Shown piece by piece: positions 1 through 9,462 of a stretch of DNA of 64,000 nucleotides (its first letter is position 1; every line of letters begins with the position of its first letter). The DNA comes from Pirellulaceae bacterium (lineage in GTDB: Bacteria > Planctomycetota > Planctomycetia > Pirellulales > Pirellulaceae), in NCBI GenBank assembly GCA_022448645.1, contig JAKVBZ010000015.1:18012-82011 (forward strand), in the 5' to 3' direction. The position numbers and the translations under genes were made by a program. The notes under the pieces are model-generated. The model did not search any database. It saw only the letters and a program-made list of their open reading frames with translations, and was not told where the DNA came from.

Positions 1-78
1 GAAAAAGCGGGCGGGAAGATTGTCGTTTTGTCAGGAAAGACGACAGTTGCTGAAAAAAAGAAGATCAATAAGAAGTAG
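1..78 (+). CDS. rplO: 50S ribosomal protein L15, C-terminal end (partial)
   Basis: The window opens inside a reading frame that runs 25 codons to a TAG stop. The peptide has the Gly-Gly-x-Ile-Val-Val-Leu strand followed by a Lys-rich tail, as at the end of bacterial L15. Its position directly before secY is the classic spc-operon order. Only the C-terminus is visible, so the identification rests on this short tail plus synteny. L15 is a late-assembling protein of the large ribosomal subunit. Confidence 0.8.
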   Translation, partial: EKAGGKIVVLSGKTTVAEKKKINKK

Positions 79-422
79 GCGGTGGATAAGTAAGCAATGT
101 TTTTTGTAGGCAATGGATGAGCCTAAAGGATGGCGGCCGTGGTTCGCCCGGCTGGGTGGCTGGCAAAGGATGTAGTCAGGTTCCACTCTAGTACAGCTCG
201 CCCCGTCCCGCTGTCGGTTGAGACGATGTGTTGGAGTTTGGGTCCGACAAACCATGAATCCTTCCCTAATTCCTCGCCACCGTTCTATGGCCCTACCTTT
301 GGCTGACGCATAGCTCTCGACAGCATCTGACATGACCTGTCTGGTTTCCCGCCTGAAACGCTTTCACGACATCACAATCAAAACGACTGACGGACAACTT
401 CTCTTTCACAGGAAGTAGCGCG
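79..422 (+). other. rplO-secY intergenic region, no gene seen
   Basis: This 344-base stretch separates two genes that are usually adjacent in the spc operon. I see no convincing ORF, repeat or terminator-like hairpin with a T tract. The only clear signal is the AGGAAG ribosome binding site at 410-415 ahead of secY. An internal promoter is possible, but I cannot point to one. Confidence 0.5.
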
Positions 423-1799
423 ATGTGGTTGGAAAAGATTCGAGTTGTATTCACCATTCCAGAACTGCGGAACAAGATACTGCTAACTTTGGGATTGCTG
501 GCCATCTATCGTGTTGGTTGGCAAATCCCGATGCCATTTATCAATCAGGAATTCTTGCAACAGTCGTCCGGACAAGCTGGCGGTTTGGACCGATTGCTTA
601 CTCAGGTGGCCGTTTTCAGTGCCAGTAATTTGAGTCAGGTAACGATTTTTGGACTGGGAATCATGCCCTATATTTCTGCTTCCATTATTTTTCAGTTGCT
701 GGGAAGCGTGTGGAAGCCACTGGAAGAGTTGCAGAAGGAGGGAGAAACTGGGCGAAAGAAGATCAACGAATACACACGGTATCTAACCGTGCTTTTGTGT
801 CTTTTTCAAAGTTGGATGTTTTTGAGTTGGTTTTTGCGTGATCCGCGCATTGTCAATTCGGCCTTTCTTGCCAATCCACTAGACCCAAGTGAAGGCATTT
901 ATGGAGGGTGGATGGTCGCTGCCGTTTTGACGATGACCTGTGGTACGATTTTCTTGATGTGGCTCGGAGAGCAAATCGACGAATTTGGTATCGGGAATGG
1001 AATCAGTTTGTTGATCATGGCCGGAATTCTGGCGAATATGCCTGGTGCCGGGTTGAGCTTGCTTAGTTCCACCAAGATGGAGTTGACATACGGCAGCGGT
1101 GAAACAGGCATCGAAACTTTGATCGTTTTGTCGGTCTTGTTTGTATTCGTTGTCTTTGGTGTGACATTTATCACGTTGGGAAAACGTCAGATTCCTACGC
1201 AAAGCGCAAAACACGTTCGCGGACGACGTGTGTTTGGTGGTACTCGTTCGGCCTTGCCGTTACGAATTAATCAAGCGGGTGTGATGCCAATCATCTTTGC
1301 CAGTAGTCTGCTCATGTTTCCGAGCATGATCATTGGTGCTTTAGGGAGTGTGGCGCCGCACGGGCACTGGTTTCAGTCAATTTGCACGTATCTATCACAG
1401 ATCTTTCAAAGTCAGACATCTTTCATCTATAGCTTGCTTTATGTCGGAATGATTTACTTTTTCTGCTATTTCTGGACTGCGATCACCTTCAATCCAAAGG
1501 ACATGGCTGAGAATCTAAAGAACTTTGGAACCTTTATTCCAGGGTATCGTCCCGGCAAACGGACTGCGGACTATTTGGAGCGAGTGATGGTTCGTATCAC
1601 GTATGTGGGAGCGGGTTTCTTGGCCATGGTGGCTATCATCCCGACGGTCATCACGGGAACCTTGGGGGTGAATTTTATGGTTGCCAGCTTTTACGGTGGT
1701 ACTGCTTTGCTGATCGCCGTGAGTGTAGCGTTTGATCTGGTGCAAAAAATCGACAGCCACTTGGTGATGCGCAATTACCGTGGTTTGTTGGAAGGATAG
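423..1799 (+). CDS. secY: Protein translocase subunit SecY
   Basis: SecY is the channel-forming inner-membrane subunit of the SecYEG translocon, exporting unfolded proteins and inserting membrane proteins. The 458-residue product matches family length and shows ten hydrophobic segments. The N-terminus has the family pattern of an IPELRNKIL stretch followed by a first membrane helix and a GRQIPMP-like turn (here GWQIPMP). Further on are GIGNGISLLI and the cytoplasmic loop with QSAKHVRGRR. The ATG is preceded at a spacing of seven by AGGAAG. It lies between rplO and adk as in the usual spc-operon order. An N-terminally overlapping ORF in another frame is a shadow. Confidence 0.97.
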   Translation: MWLEKIRVVFTIPELRNKILLTLGLLAIYRVGWQIPMPFINQEFLQQSSGQAGGLDRLLTQVAVFSASNLSQVTIFGLGIMPYISASIIFQLLGSVWKPLEELQKEGETGRKKINEYTRYLTVLLCLFQSWMFLSWFLRDPRIVNSAFLANPLDPSEGIYGGWMVAAVLTMTCGTIFLMWLGEQIDEFGIGNGISLLIMAGILANMPGAGLSLLSSTKMELTYGSGETGIETLIVLSVLFVFVVFGVTFITLGKRQIPTQSAKHVRGRRVFGGTRSALPLRINQAGVMPIIFASSLLMFPSMIIGALGSVAPHGHWFQSICTYLSQIFQSQTSFIYSLLYVGMIYFFCYFWTAITFNPKDMAENLKNFGTFIPGYRPGKRTADYLERVMVRITYVGAGFLAMVAIIPTVITGTLGVNFMVASFYGGTALLIAVSVAFDLVQKIDSHLVMRNYRGLLEG

Positions 1800-1971
1800 T
1801 ATGTTTTTGGAATGGATTGCTTGTTTTTACGGTTCGAACAGAAACGAACTGTGGTGCTCGCTCGACGAAAGCGTTGTGGTTGAGCGATGGTGACACAGCG
1901 AATGCAGTTGATTGTCAATTGTGTTTAGCTGTTGATGCTGGTTTCGAAGACCGTCATTCTTGAGGTTCCTC

Positions 1972-2541
1972 ATGTTGCTCGTCTTCCTAGGTCCTCCGGG
2001 TTCGGGGAAGGGAACGCAGTCGCGGAGGCTTGCTGCTGAGCTGGGAATTGTCCACTTGTCGACAGGAGATCTGCTACGACAGTCGGTGGATGAGGGTACT
2101 TCCCTCGGAAGTCGTGTCGCGTCGTATTTGGATCAGGGCCAGTTGGTACCCGACGATTTGGTCGTGGATTTGGTGGCTAATCGCCTGGACGACCCTGCCT
2201 GCGATGGCGGTTGTTTGTTGGATGGGTTCCCCAGATCAATCGTCCAGGCAGAGGCATTAGACTCCTATTTGACAAAACGAGGAACTCAAATCGATCATGT
2301 GATCGAATTACAGGTTCCCTTGGAAGAACTTCGCCAACGTATTTTGGCTCGCAGCCAGATCGAAGGGCGCAGCGATGATACACCTGAAACAATTACGGCA
2401 CGGCTCGAAGTTTACGTTTCAACCACCTCGCCCTTGACGGATTATTATCGCCAGCAAGGATTGCTGCGCACGGTAGATGGTATAGGGACACCGTCGCAGG
2501 TAGCGCAACGGATTCGAGCACAAGTTGCAGGAGACGCATAG
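1972..2541 (+). CDS. adk: Adenylate kinase (short-lid form)
   Basis: Adenylate kinase interconverts ATP + AMP and 2 ADP in the cytoplasm. The protein has 189 residues when started at the ATG at 1972, which has GAGG six bases upstream and gives the canonical opening LVFLGPPGSGKGTQ with its P-loop. A TTG at 1960 would add four residues and is less likely. The AMP-binding STGDLLR and LDGFPRS motifs are present. The lid is short (around GRSDDTPETI) with no zinc-finger insertion, so this is the short class. It follows secY and precedes map, the normal order. Confidence 0.95.
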   Translation: MLLVFLGPPGSGKGTQSRRLAAELGIVHLSTGDLLRQSVDEGTSLGSRVASYLDQGQLVPDDLVVDLVANRLDDPACDGGCLLDGFPRSIVQAEALDSYLTKRGTQIDHVIELQVPLEELRQRILARSQIEGRSDDTPETITARLEVYVSTTSPLTDYYRQQGLLRTVDGIGTPSQVAQRIRAQVAGDA

Positions 2542-2583
2542 CCTTCCTCCTTAGTGTGTTTCTAGTACAGGATATACCGACGG

Positions 2584-3378
2584 ATGGCTGACGGACCTCT
2601 TAAACTGCGTTCTCGCCGTGAGATTCGATTAATGAGGCCAGCCGGTTTGCTGGTGTGGCGCGCTCACCAGCTAATTTCCGAATTGGTGCGGCCGGGAGTC
2701 ACGACTCGGGAGATTGACGCGGCGGTACAAAAACTTTTCCAAGACCATGATGCGATTCCGTTGTTTCAGGGGGTGCCCGGGAAAATTCCATTTCCCAGTG
2801 TTACTTGCATGTCAATCAATGAAGCTGTCGTGCACGGAATTCCCAGCGATCGTGTGTTGTGTGATGGTGACATCGTAAGTGTGGACACGGGTTGCAAGGT
2901 GAATGGCTGGTGTGGAGATTCAGCTTGGACTTATGCAGTAGGGGAGATTGACGAATCTGTTAGGCAGCTACTGAACGTTACCGAAGGATCTTTACTTCTG
3001 GCAATTGAATTAATGGAAAAGCGTTGCATGTGGAGTGAAGTGGCTCGGGAGATGCAGGATTACATTGAACAGGCAGGTTTTTCGGTGGTGCGAGAATTTG
3101 TAGGGCACGGAATAGGGCGTGAGATGCATGAATTGCCACAAGTGCCAAACTATGTGAGCGACGAGTTTTTGGCGAATGGCGATTTTGAATTGCGCACAGG
3201 GATTGTGTTGGCAATCGAGCCCATGGTGAACCTGGGTGATAGGGAAGTGCGCGTGCTTGAGGATGGCTGGACGCAGGTAGCAGTGGATGGTAGCCCGAGT
3301 GCTCATTTTGAACACACGGTGGCCTTGACGGCGGATGGTCCTTTGTTGCTGACCGGGCCACCACAGGCAGGAGAGTAA
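2584..3378 (+). CDS. map: Methionine aminopeptidase, type I
   Basis: This enzyme removes the initiator methionine from new proteins. The 264-residue product has the pita-bread fold signature and all five metal ligands in context: two Asp in [19 protein letters not shown], His in [10 protein letters not shown], Glu in AIEPMVN and the last Glu in HFEHTVAL. It has no N-terminal zinc finger or SH3 extension, so it is type Ia. It sits 42 bases after adk and is probably cotranscribed. The antisense ORF across it is a shadow. Confidence 0.96.
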   Translation: MADGPLKLRSRREIRLMRPAGLLVWRAHQLISELVRPGVTTREIDAAVQKLFQDHDAIPLFQGVPGKIPFPSVTCMSINEAVVHGIPSDRVLCDGDIVSVDTGCKVNGWCGDSAWTYAVGEIDESVRQLLNVTEGSLLLAIELMEKRCMWSEVAREMQDYIEQAGFSVVREFVGHGIGREMHELPQVPNYVSDEFLANGDFELRTGIVLAIEPMVNLGDREVRVLEDGWTQVAVDGSPSAHFEHTVALTADGPLLLTGPPQAGE

Positions 3379-3673
3379 AAACCTGTAGAAAATTAGTCGT
3401 TGGATACCTGGAACTAGGGGTGTTGCCGACTAGGTCGAAAAGATGTAAGTATTTACGTGGAAAGCAGTAGCGCGGTGTTTGTTGGCGTTGTTTGGCAAAT
3501 GTCGCTCCTGGCGCTTTCCAGAGCCCATCCAGGACTATCGTCATAACTGTGAGTGGGATAACGTGTTACGGGGGTAGAAATTTTTCTCGAGTCGGCAAAC
3601 GGGACTTGCGGACTCGGGTTGTTAATCCGTAAAATGACGGGCTTTGCATCAATTGCATAAGTGAGAATTTGTC
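3379..3673 (+). other. map-rpmJ intergenic region without infA
   Basis: In many bacteria infA (translation initiation factor IF-1, about 72 residues) lies between map and rpmJ. I looked for an OB-fold reading frame of that size on the plus strand in these 295 bases and found none: stops interrupt every frame. IF-1 is therefore presumably encoded elsewhere in the genome. No hairpin with a T tract is evident. Confidence 0.5.
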
Positions 3674-3787
3674 ATGAAAGTACGATCGAGCGTCAAGCGA
3701 ATTTGTGAAAATTGTAAGGTCGTTCGACGGCGGGGAACTGTTTACGTTGTCTGCAGCAACCCTCGACATAAACAGCGTCAAGGCTAG
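3674..3787 (+). CDS. rpmJ: 50S ribosomal protein L36
   Basis: This 37-residue ORF encodes the zinc-ribbon form of L36. It begins [20 protein letters not shown] and ends with a Lys/Arg/Gln-rich tail. The ligands Cys-x2-Cys (residues 11 and 14), Cys27 and His32 are in the family positions, so this is the zinc-binding C+ version. It lies between map and rpsM, the usual order. Confidence 0.96.
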   Translation: MKVRSSVKRICENCKVVRRRGTVYVVCSNPRHKQRQG

Positions 3788-3870
3788 AGTTTGGCGTAGG
3801 TTTGCGGGGTTGTTTGTCGCGCAGATTTTTAATTGTTTTGAACGAAAATGTGTAATTAGGGAAGACCATC

Positions 3871-4254
3871 ATGCCGCGTCTACTGGGTGTAGACATTCCC
3901 AACGAACGTCCGACGGCGATTTCGCTCACCTACTTGTATGGTGTCGGCCATAAGACTTCGCGAGAATTGTGTCACAAAGCTGGAATAGATCCAACCAAAA
4001 AAGCACGAGAATTGGCCGATGACGAAATCGGTCGATTGGCCGCGCTCTTGGAGCGGGATTATGTTGTCGAAGGACCGTTGCGTCGGCAAACGGCACAGAA
4101 TCTTGCTCGACTCAGGGACATTGGTTGTTACCGAGGAATTCGACACCGTCGTGGTTTACCCGTACGAGGCCAGCGAACTCGTACCAATGCCAGAACGCGC
4201 AAGGGGCCGCGCAAGACAGTGGCTGGTAAGAAAGGCGTGAAGGATATTCGATAA
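3871..4254 (+). CDS. rpsM: 30S ribosomal protein S13
   Basis: S13 sits in the head of the small subunit and contacts the P-site tRNA and the large subunit. The 127-residue product opens with [13 protein letters not shown] and the helix containing YGVG, followed by GRLAALLE. It ends in the conserved [20 protein letters not shown] motif and a short basic tail. AGGGAAG lies just before the ATG. It follows rpmJ and precedes rpsK as expected. Confidence 0.97.
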   Translation: MPRLLGVDIPNERPTAISLTYLYGVGHKTSRELCHKAGIDPTKKARELADDEIGRLAALLERDYVVEGPLRRQTAQNLARLRDIGCYRGIRHRRGLPVRGQRTRTNARTRKGPRKTVAGKKGVKDIR

Positions 4255-4333
4255 GTTGTCTTTGGAAGAACTCCAAGGATGTCTAATCAGCTAGGGGATC
4301 CATTCTGATGTTTCATGGGGGAGAATAACTGCA

Positions 4334-4714
4334 GTGGCAAAGGGAAAAAAACGTAGAGCAAAGAGAAACGTGACGGTTGCTGTGGTACATATTCACGCCA
4401 CGTTCAACAATACAACGATCACGATCACAGACACCCATGGAGACACGTTATGCTGGTCCAGTGCCGGCACGTGTGGCTTTAAGGGAAGCCGCAAGAGTAC
4501 ACCATTTGCAGGGCAGTGTGCGGCCCAACAAGCTGCTGAAAAGGCTGTCAAATTTGGCGTGAAGGAAGTTGACGTTCACGTGAAGGGGCCGGGTTCTGGA
4601 AGGGAAAGCGCCATCACGGCGCTAGAAGCGGCCGGTTTGAAAGTCAAAACGATCGAAGATACTACGCCAATTCCCCACAATGGTTGTCGACCTAAAAAGA
4701 AACGACGCGTTTAG
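4334..4714 (+). CDS. rpsK: 30S ribosomal protein S11
   Basis: S11 forms part of the small-subunit platform near the Shine-Dalgarno/anti-Shine-Dalgarno helix. The 126-residue protein starts at a GTG and has a Lys/Arg-rich N-terminus. It shows the family blocks [35 protein letters not shown] and [15 protein letters not shown], and ends [15 protein letters not shown]. In many operons rpsD follows; here rpoA follows after 52 bases. Confidence 0.97.
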   Translation: MAKGKKRRAKRNVTVAVVHIHATFNNTTITITDTHGDTLCWSSAGTCGFKGSRKSTPFAGQCAAQQAAEKAVKFGVKEVDVHVKGPGSGRESAITALEAAGLKVKTIEDTTPIPHNGCRPKKKRRV

Positions 4715-4766
4715 GCGCCGAATTGAAATTCATTTTTTTAACCTGCATTGCTGAGGAGTAATCAAG

Positions 4767-5759
4767 ATGCACATTCGCTGGCGCGGACTGGAATTACCGA
4801 GCGTAGTGACCTGCGATGCAAGCACATTGACTGAGACCTATGGCAAGTTTACCGCTGAGCCATTTGAGCGTGGTTTTGGTGCTTCCATCGGAAACAGCCT
4901 TCGCCGAATCCTGCTTTCAAGCCTTGAAGGAAGTGCGGTGACTCAGATCAAAATTCGTGGTGCACAGCATGAATTCACCACGTTGCCTGGCGTTACCGAG
5001 GACATCACGGACATCGTGCTCAATGTGAAATCGTTGGTTGTAAAGAAGCATAGTGACACGACCAAAGTGGTCACTTTAGAGAAGAGCACAGCAGGACCCG
5101 TAACGGGTGCGGATGTCCAAGCAGACTCTGAAGTAGAAGTGATCAATAAAGATCTTGTCATCTCCAATTTGTCAGAAGAAGTTGAGTTCTTTTTGGAGAT
5201 GGTGGTGGAAAACGGTCGTGGGTATGTTCCTGCCAGTGAGCACAGCGAGCTGGACCATGAAATCGGAATCATTCCGATTGATGCCGTTTACAGCCCTGTC
5301 ACCCGTGTTCGCTATGAAATCGAAGAAACTCGAGTCGGTCAAAAAACGAACTATGACAAGTTGACGCTCGAAATTTGGACGAATGGATCGATTACGCCCG
5401 AAATGGCTATGGTTGAATCGTCCAAAATTCTCCGCAAACACCTGAATCCGTTCGTCCAGTATTCTGAATTGGGAGGACGTGTTAACACGGCGCCCAAAGC
5501 AGGGCCAGTCGGTGTGGACCCGGTGTTGGATTCCAAACTGAATATGCCACTGGCAGAATTAAAACTATCGGTGCGAGCCAGTAATTGTCTCGAATCGGAG
5601 AATATCCATACCGTGCGCGACTTGGTTTCACGCAGCGAAGATTCGCTGATGGAGGTTCGCAACTTTGGTGACACCACCTTGACTGAAGTTCGTGAAAAGT
5701 TGGACGAACTTGGCCTTCACTTAGGAATGCGGATACCTTCGCCCAGTGGAGCACGTTAG
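4767..5759 (+). CDS. rpoA: DNA-directed RNA polymerase subunit alpha
   Basis: Alpha dimerises to scaffold RNA polymerase assembly, and its C-terminal domain contacts UP elements and activators. The 330-residue length is normal. The N-terminal domain has the [20 protein letters not shown] block. The linker is near residue 235-250, followed by the helix-hairpin-helix C-terminal domain ([16 protein letters not shown] segment, then GLHLGMRI near the end). The ATG is preceded by GAGGAG. It lies between rpsK and rplQ as in most bacteria. Confidence 0.97.
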   Translation: MHIRWRGLELPSVVTCDASTLTETYGKFTAEPFERGFGASIGNSLRRILLSSLEGSAVTQIKIRGAQHEFTTLPGVTEDITDIVLNVKSLVVKKHSDTTKVVTLEKSTAGPVTGADVQADSEVEVINKDLVISNLSEEVEFFLEMVVENGRGYVPASEHSELDHEIGIIPIDAVYSPVTRVRYEIEETRVGQKTNYDKLTLEIWTNGSITPEMAMVESSKILRKHLNPFVQYSELGGRVNTAPKAGPVGVDPVLDSKLNMPLAELKLSVRASNCLESENIHTVRDLVSRSEDSLMEVRNFGDTTLTEVREKLDELGLHLGMRIPSPSGAR

Positions 5760-5808
5760 TCGGTGGGCTTTCGTTCAAATCAACTTCACATCAGAATTAG
5801 ATTGTGCC

Positions 5809-6534
5809 ATGAGACATCGTAGAAAAGGCCGGACACTCGGTCGTGCCCCTAGTCATCGAAAATCGCTCCTGCGGAACATGGCTAGCGCCTTAATCCTTAC
5901 GGAGCGGGATGCCGAGTTCGATCCAAATCCACCCAAGGTCCCAGGACGCATCGTGACAACCTTGGAGAAGGCAAAGGAAGTCCGCCCGCTTGTCGAAAAG
6001 TGTGTTACGATCGCTCGCCGATCTTTAGAAGCTCAACGTCGTGCCGCTGAACTTGCTTCGACCGAGGAACGAGATAGTGAAGCGTGGCGTGTGTGGCGAA
6101 AAAGTGATGCTTGGAAAGAATGGGTGGACGCTCAAGCGCCAGTGGTTGCTGCACGTCGTCGAGTCCACCAGTTGTTACAGGACAAAGAAGCCGTGTCGAT
6201 ATTGTTCGATACGATCGCACCACGTTTTGAGGACCGGCCCGGTGGCTATACTCGGGTTCTGCGTCTGCCGAAACCACGTTTGGGAGATGGCGGGACTCAG
6301 GCGATTCTGGAATTCGTGGGGATTCACGACCGTACGGTGGTCAAGAGCGAAAAACCGGCGTTCGCTACTGATGACGAGCAAGAAGAAGCTGCGGCAGTCG
6401 ACGAAGATGACGACGTCGCAGAAACCGAAACCGTGTCGGGCGCCGCCACCTCGGACTTGGAAGCATCCGCTGACGATTCTTCGGCAGAAGATTCTGCTCC
6501 CGAAGATGACGCCGAAAAGAAAGCCGACGAATAG
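5809..6534 (+). CDS. rplQ: 50S ribosomal protein L17 with long acidic C-terminal extension
   Basis: L17 binds 23S rRNA near the exit tunnel. The start chosen is the ATG at 5809, giving the canonical MRHRRKGRTLGR opening; a GTG at 5746 would overlap rpoA and add 21 unrelated residues. The product has 241 residues against about 115-130 in most bacteria. Two additions explain this: an inserted basic/charged helical stretch (roughly residues 75-115) inside the L17 core, and an Asp/Glu/Ser/Ala-rich tail after about residue 180. The core resumes with APRFEDRPGGYTRVLRL. The acidic tail is low-complexity and probably disordered. Its role is unknown. Confidence 0.93.
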   Translation: MRHRRKGRTLGRAPSHRKSLLRNMASALILTERDAEFDPNPPKVPGRIVTTLEKAKEVRPLVEKCVTIARRSLEAQRRAAELASTEERDSEAWRVWRKSDAWKEWVDAQAPVVAARRRVHQLLQDKEAVSILFDTIAPRFEDRPGGYTRVLRLPKPRLGDGGTQAILEFVGIHDRTVVKSEKPAFATDDEQEEAAAVDEDDDVAETETVSGAATSDLEASADDSSAEDSAPEDDAEKKADE

Positions 6535-6734
6535 CTCGGCCGTTTGTCGGTTCTTCGCAACCTCGTCAGATCAGGCACTGTCGCTGCTCAGCCAAGTGAT
6601 GCCTGGCGAGTACAAAGATTCGAAGTGCACACTTGGCAGTTGGTCATGGAAGATGACGCTTGCCTGCTTAACGATTCGTAATAGACCTAGCTTGCAACGC
6701 TTTCAGAATTTTGTCTGATTGGCGAAGTGGAACC

Positions 6735-7337
6735 ATGGAAGGCCCAGCCTCAGCTTCGACGACGGTCCAAGTTGGATTCAATATCACGGCTCATGTGCGC
6801 ACGCTCTGTGCCGACGTGACGACTCGACTTCCTCAAATGTCACACATTGACATGCGCAGAGTTGCTGTAGCCTTCTGTCAGGCACGCAAAAGAGTCTCGC
6901 ATGGGATGTACGCGTCGTTGACTCCTTTGCGTTTTGAAGCGGGAAGCCTGTACTCGATGCGTGGTGGACGCCGATATACCTGTCAGCGCTTATACGATCC
7001 TGATGGAAATGAGTACCTGTATGTTCTTAGCATTTATCTTCCCAGGTTCATGGACTGTCCCTTTAAAGAAAAGCTGGTGACCGTCTTTCACGAATTGTGG
7101 CACATCAGTCCGCTGTTCGATGGAGATATTCGCCGATTCGAAGGTCGTTGTCATGTGCATTCTCAGTCACAAAAGGAATATGACGACCACATGGAATGTC
7201 TGGTGGACGATTGGTTGGAGCGATCTCCATCAGAACACCTTTATCATTTTCTCTCTTATCGGTTTGACGAATTGAATAAACGCCACGGGCCAATCTGCGG
7301 CACGAAGATTCCTCATCCCAAACTGATCCTGGCTTGA
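6735..7337 (+). CDS. Putative HExxH zinc metallopeptidase
   Basis: The reading frame starts from the ATG at 6735; a TTG at 6711 is an alternative. The protein is about 200 residues, soluble and without a signal peptide. The key motif is HELWH (His119, Glu120, His123), preceded by the aliphatic stretch KLVTVF typical of the helix that carries zinc ligands in gluzincins and related peptidases. A His/Cys/Asp-containing segment (around HMECLVDDW) could supply the third ligand. The arrangement recalls the family called putative phage metallopeptidases, but I cannot confirm that by comparison. Substrate unknown. It follows rplQ in the same direction but probably lies outside the ribosomal operon. 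Confidence 0.6.
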   Translation: MEGPASASTTVQVGFNITAHVRTLCADVTTRLPQMSHIDMRRVAVAFCQARKRVSHGMYASLTPLRFEAGSLYSMRGGRRYTCQRLYDPDGNEYLYVLSIYLPRFMDCPFKEKLVTVFHELWHISPLFDGDIRRFEGRCHVHSQSQKEYDDHMECLVDDWLERSPSEHLYHFLSYRFDELNKRHGPICGTKIPHPKLILA

Positions 7338-7695
7338 TAAATGTCACGCACTGCGTGGCAACCAAAGTGTTTACTCGGGGTGTCGAGATCAGCTGGCAAG
7401 AGGCCCGTGACGACCATTGGCTATGGTTTTGTGAAGTTGTGTGTATCAGTCCCAACGGCGAGCAAACCGATCTGGGAAAGGTTTCACAAGGACTTTCTTT
7501 TTTGATCGCACGAAGCCAGCCATGGAGTTGGAGCGTTGCCGTCGTCATGTTCGGGCGGTGGATGGCGATGGTAACTCTTCCCAGTGGGTTGAAGCTCAGA
7601 GGGTCCCGGGCGAGGCTGAAACGTACTATGGCTTTGCAGGGTATCGTAGCCAGCAGGGGGTTCGGGGTGGATTCCAATCATTCAGTACACCGTGA
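7334..7695 (+). pseudogene. Fibronectin type III-like fragment broken by a frame change
   Basis: Two overlapping frames together make one FN3-like domain. The frame from the TTG at 7334 gives a strand pattern VEISWQEARDD and then ISPNGEQTDLGKVSQG and WSWSV. Near 7545 the match moves to the next frame, which continues HVRAVDGDGNSSQW, the typical last strand of an FN3 domain, and ends at 7695. Neither frame alone is a whole domain. A one-base deletion near 7545, a sequencing error or a programmed shift would all explain it. The TTG overlaps the stop of the upstream peptidase gene, so translation could be coupled. The composite domain is my inference. Confidence 0.4.
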
Positions 7696-7711
7696 AACAC
7701 TGCCACGGTAA

Positions 7712-8226
7712 TTCCCACACATCACACGATTCGGAGTACTAGGACTACGTCGAACGATTCTTCTGCAATTACATCAGCAATCTTCAATTCGTTCTCACTC
7801 CGGATTTTGAAGTATATGATCATCGTCTTCATTGGCATCCCGCAAGGCATGCCAAGTCCTGGCCGGTAAACCCTATCGAGGAAATCGTACGCAGTTTGGC
7901 CGATTTTAAAAAAATACCAGGATGCCATCATTGGCGGTGTCGGGTTGGTGGGATGGGGTTTGGGGGCAGGTTCGAGCTGTTCCGAAATCGAGTCGTTTTA
8001 CCACGTCCTGCACGACTTCCGGCTGTGTGGCAAAGATAACTGCCTGGCTGAAACATGTTCGAAACCTAGCTGCACACGGCGCAATCGAGCTTTGCCCTGC
8101 CATTTTCGTTTCATTCAGTAGACGCTTCTGCTTGGAGAGTAAGCAACAGCGCAAGTTCGAAAACAAGTCGCCGTGGTTGCAATGGTGTTGAGCAAGAAGT
8201 TTTGGCTAGCCCAGATACTGACCAAA
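7712..8226. other. Gene-poor stretch between the FN3 fragment and the desaturase gene
   Basis: About 515 bases hold only short ORFs with no recognisable domain. Two minus-strand ORFs (7722-7931 and 7906-8166) overlap in different frames and together might be the remains of one gene, but I cannot match them to any family. No clear terminator follows the desaturase gene, whose stop is at 8227. Confidence 0.4.
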
Positions 8227-9462
8227 TCAGTCATCATGAGCGAGGTGATGGTCGAACAAATAACCTTCCACGACCGTAGCATTTTCGCGATACACCTTGG
8301 TTTCACGAAGCAAGTGGTCAAGTTGAGGCAGGTTGTAGTGTGGGACCAGTGGGAAAATATGATGAGGAAGATGGTAATCCATGTTCAATGGGAATAGTGA
8401 CCATTTGATCAATGGGTTACCCTGAAAATTCCGCGTGTCACGAAACTTGGCTCGCTCGGTATTACTATGTTGAATGTCTTCTCGGAGAATCATGAAAAAC
8501 GAGAACACGGTAATGAGTGGAGCGATCCAAAGCAGCATGTAATAAAGTCCCCATGGCTTTCCTGTTGCATACTCTAACCAATTAAGAGTTGTAAATAACA
8601 AAGTGAAAAACACAAGCCGTTGGAATATGGCCCAGCGAGGAGACAAAATCGGTTTGACAGCCGTCCGCATGTAGTAGTGGTCAGGTACGTTGATCGTGAA
8701 CGCCAACAACAGTACCGGCAGTACGAAGGGGGTTGCCAGCAAAACCCAGAACCATCCCATGGTTTCAGCCACACTCAGAGTTGCGATCAGTGTGACCAGG
8801 TAAACGAAATGGACGACAGGGACGATCTTGGAAGGTTTTTCCTGAGGCATATAGGGCCCGGTGATTCCTCCCAGGTTGGCAAACTTGGCGCGAATGGCGA
8901 TGTAGTGAACTAGCCCCGGTACCCAACAAAATAGCTTGATTACACAATCCCAAAAGAAAGTGCCAAATGGCATTGGGTAGTGAAACTTGTGGCCGCTGAC
9001 TTTCATGTAGATCAAGTCAGGGTCTCGTTCGGGATCGTTGGTGTACTGATGGTGTGCCAAGTGTTGAAGGCGATAGTTATAAGTCATACTCCACAAGGGG
9101 TACAGACAAAACCAGTTGGATGCCATTTCGTTCAGGCGAAGGTCTTTGAACAAAAGATAGTGACTGGCCTCGTGAGCCAGCATGACCAAACGATGTTGAC
9201 CCAAGCCAACGAAGAAAACGGCTGCCAGCGTGACGGGCACATGCCACCACCAGGAAAATCCCCAGGCCGCATATTGGAAGTAGAACGTAAGGGTGGGGAC
9301 GATAACGCACGCGAAAAAACAGTATTCACGTGCGATGTAAAACCAATTGGTGAAATTATCGACTTTGCGCAATTCGTTTACACGATGGACGAATTGGGGG
9401 TCGCGCAATTCCTCCTCGATACGACGAGTCGTTACGGGTTTTTCCAATTCAACAGTTGCCAT
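8227..9462 (-). CDS. Membrane fatty acid desaturase (or hydroxylase) family protein
   Basis: The 411-residue membrane protein has the three His boxes of di-iron acyl-lipid desaturases: HEASH (97-101), HLAHH (134-138) and HLPHH (364-368). There are four to six hydrophobic segments around them. These enzymes use O2 and an electron donor to introduce a double bond, or sometimes a hydroxyl, into an acyl chain at the membrane. No fused cytochrome b5 is present, so a separate ferredoxin or similar donor would be needed. It is the last gene of the lipid cluster on the minus strand, 196 bases after the ATP-grasp gene. That position suggests it desaturates the cluster's product, but it could also act on ordinary membrane lipids. 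Confidence 0.88.
   Translation of the reverse strand: MATVELEKPVTTRRIEEELRDPQFVHRVNELRKVDNFTNWFYIAREYCFFACVIVPTLTFYFQYAAWGFSWWWHVPVTLAAVFFVGLGQHRLVMLAHEASHYLLFKDLRLNEMASNWFCLYPLWSMTYNYRLQHLAHHQYTNDPERDPDLIYMKVSGHKFHYPMPFGTFFWDCVIKLFCWVPGLVHYIAIRAKFANLGGITGPYMPQEKPSKIVPVVHFVYLVTLIATLSVAETMGWFWVLLATPFVLPVLLLAFTINVPDHYYMRTAVKPILSPRWAIFQRLVFFTLLFTTLNWLEYATGKPWGLYYMLLWIAPLITVFSFFMILREDIQHSNTERAKFRDTRNFQGNPLIKWSLFPLNMDYHLPHHIFPLVPHYNLPQLDHLLRETKVYRENATVVEGYLFDHHLAHDD

Noticed and set aside
2978..3544. 188-residue ORF antisense to map
   Set aside because: Fully explained as a shadow of the well-conserved methionine aminopeptidase gene; no domain.
7722..8166. Two short minus-strand ORFs between the FN3 fragment and the desaturase
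   Set aside because: No domain, no clear ribosome binding site, and they overlap each other in different frames; possibly remains of one gene, but unsupported.
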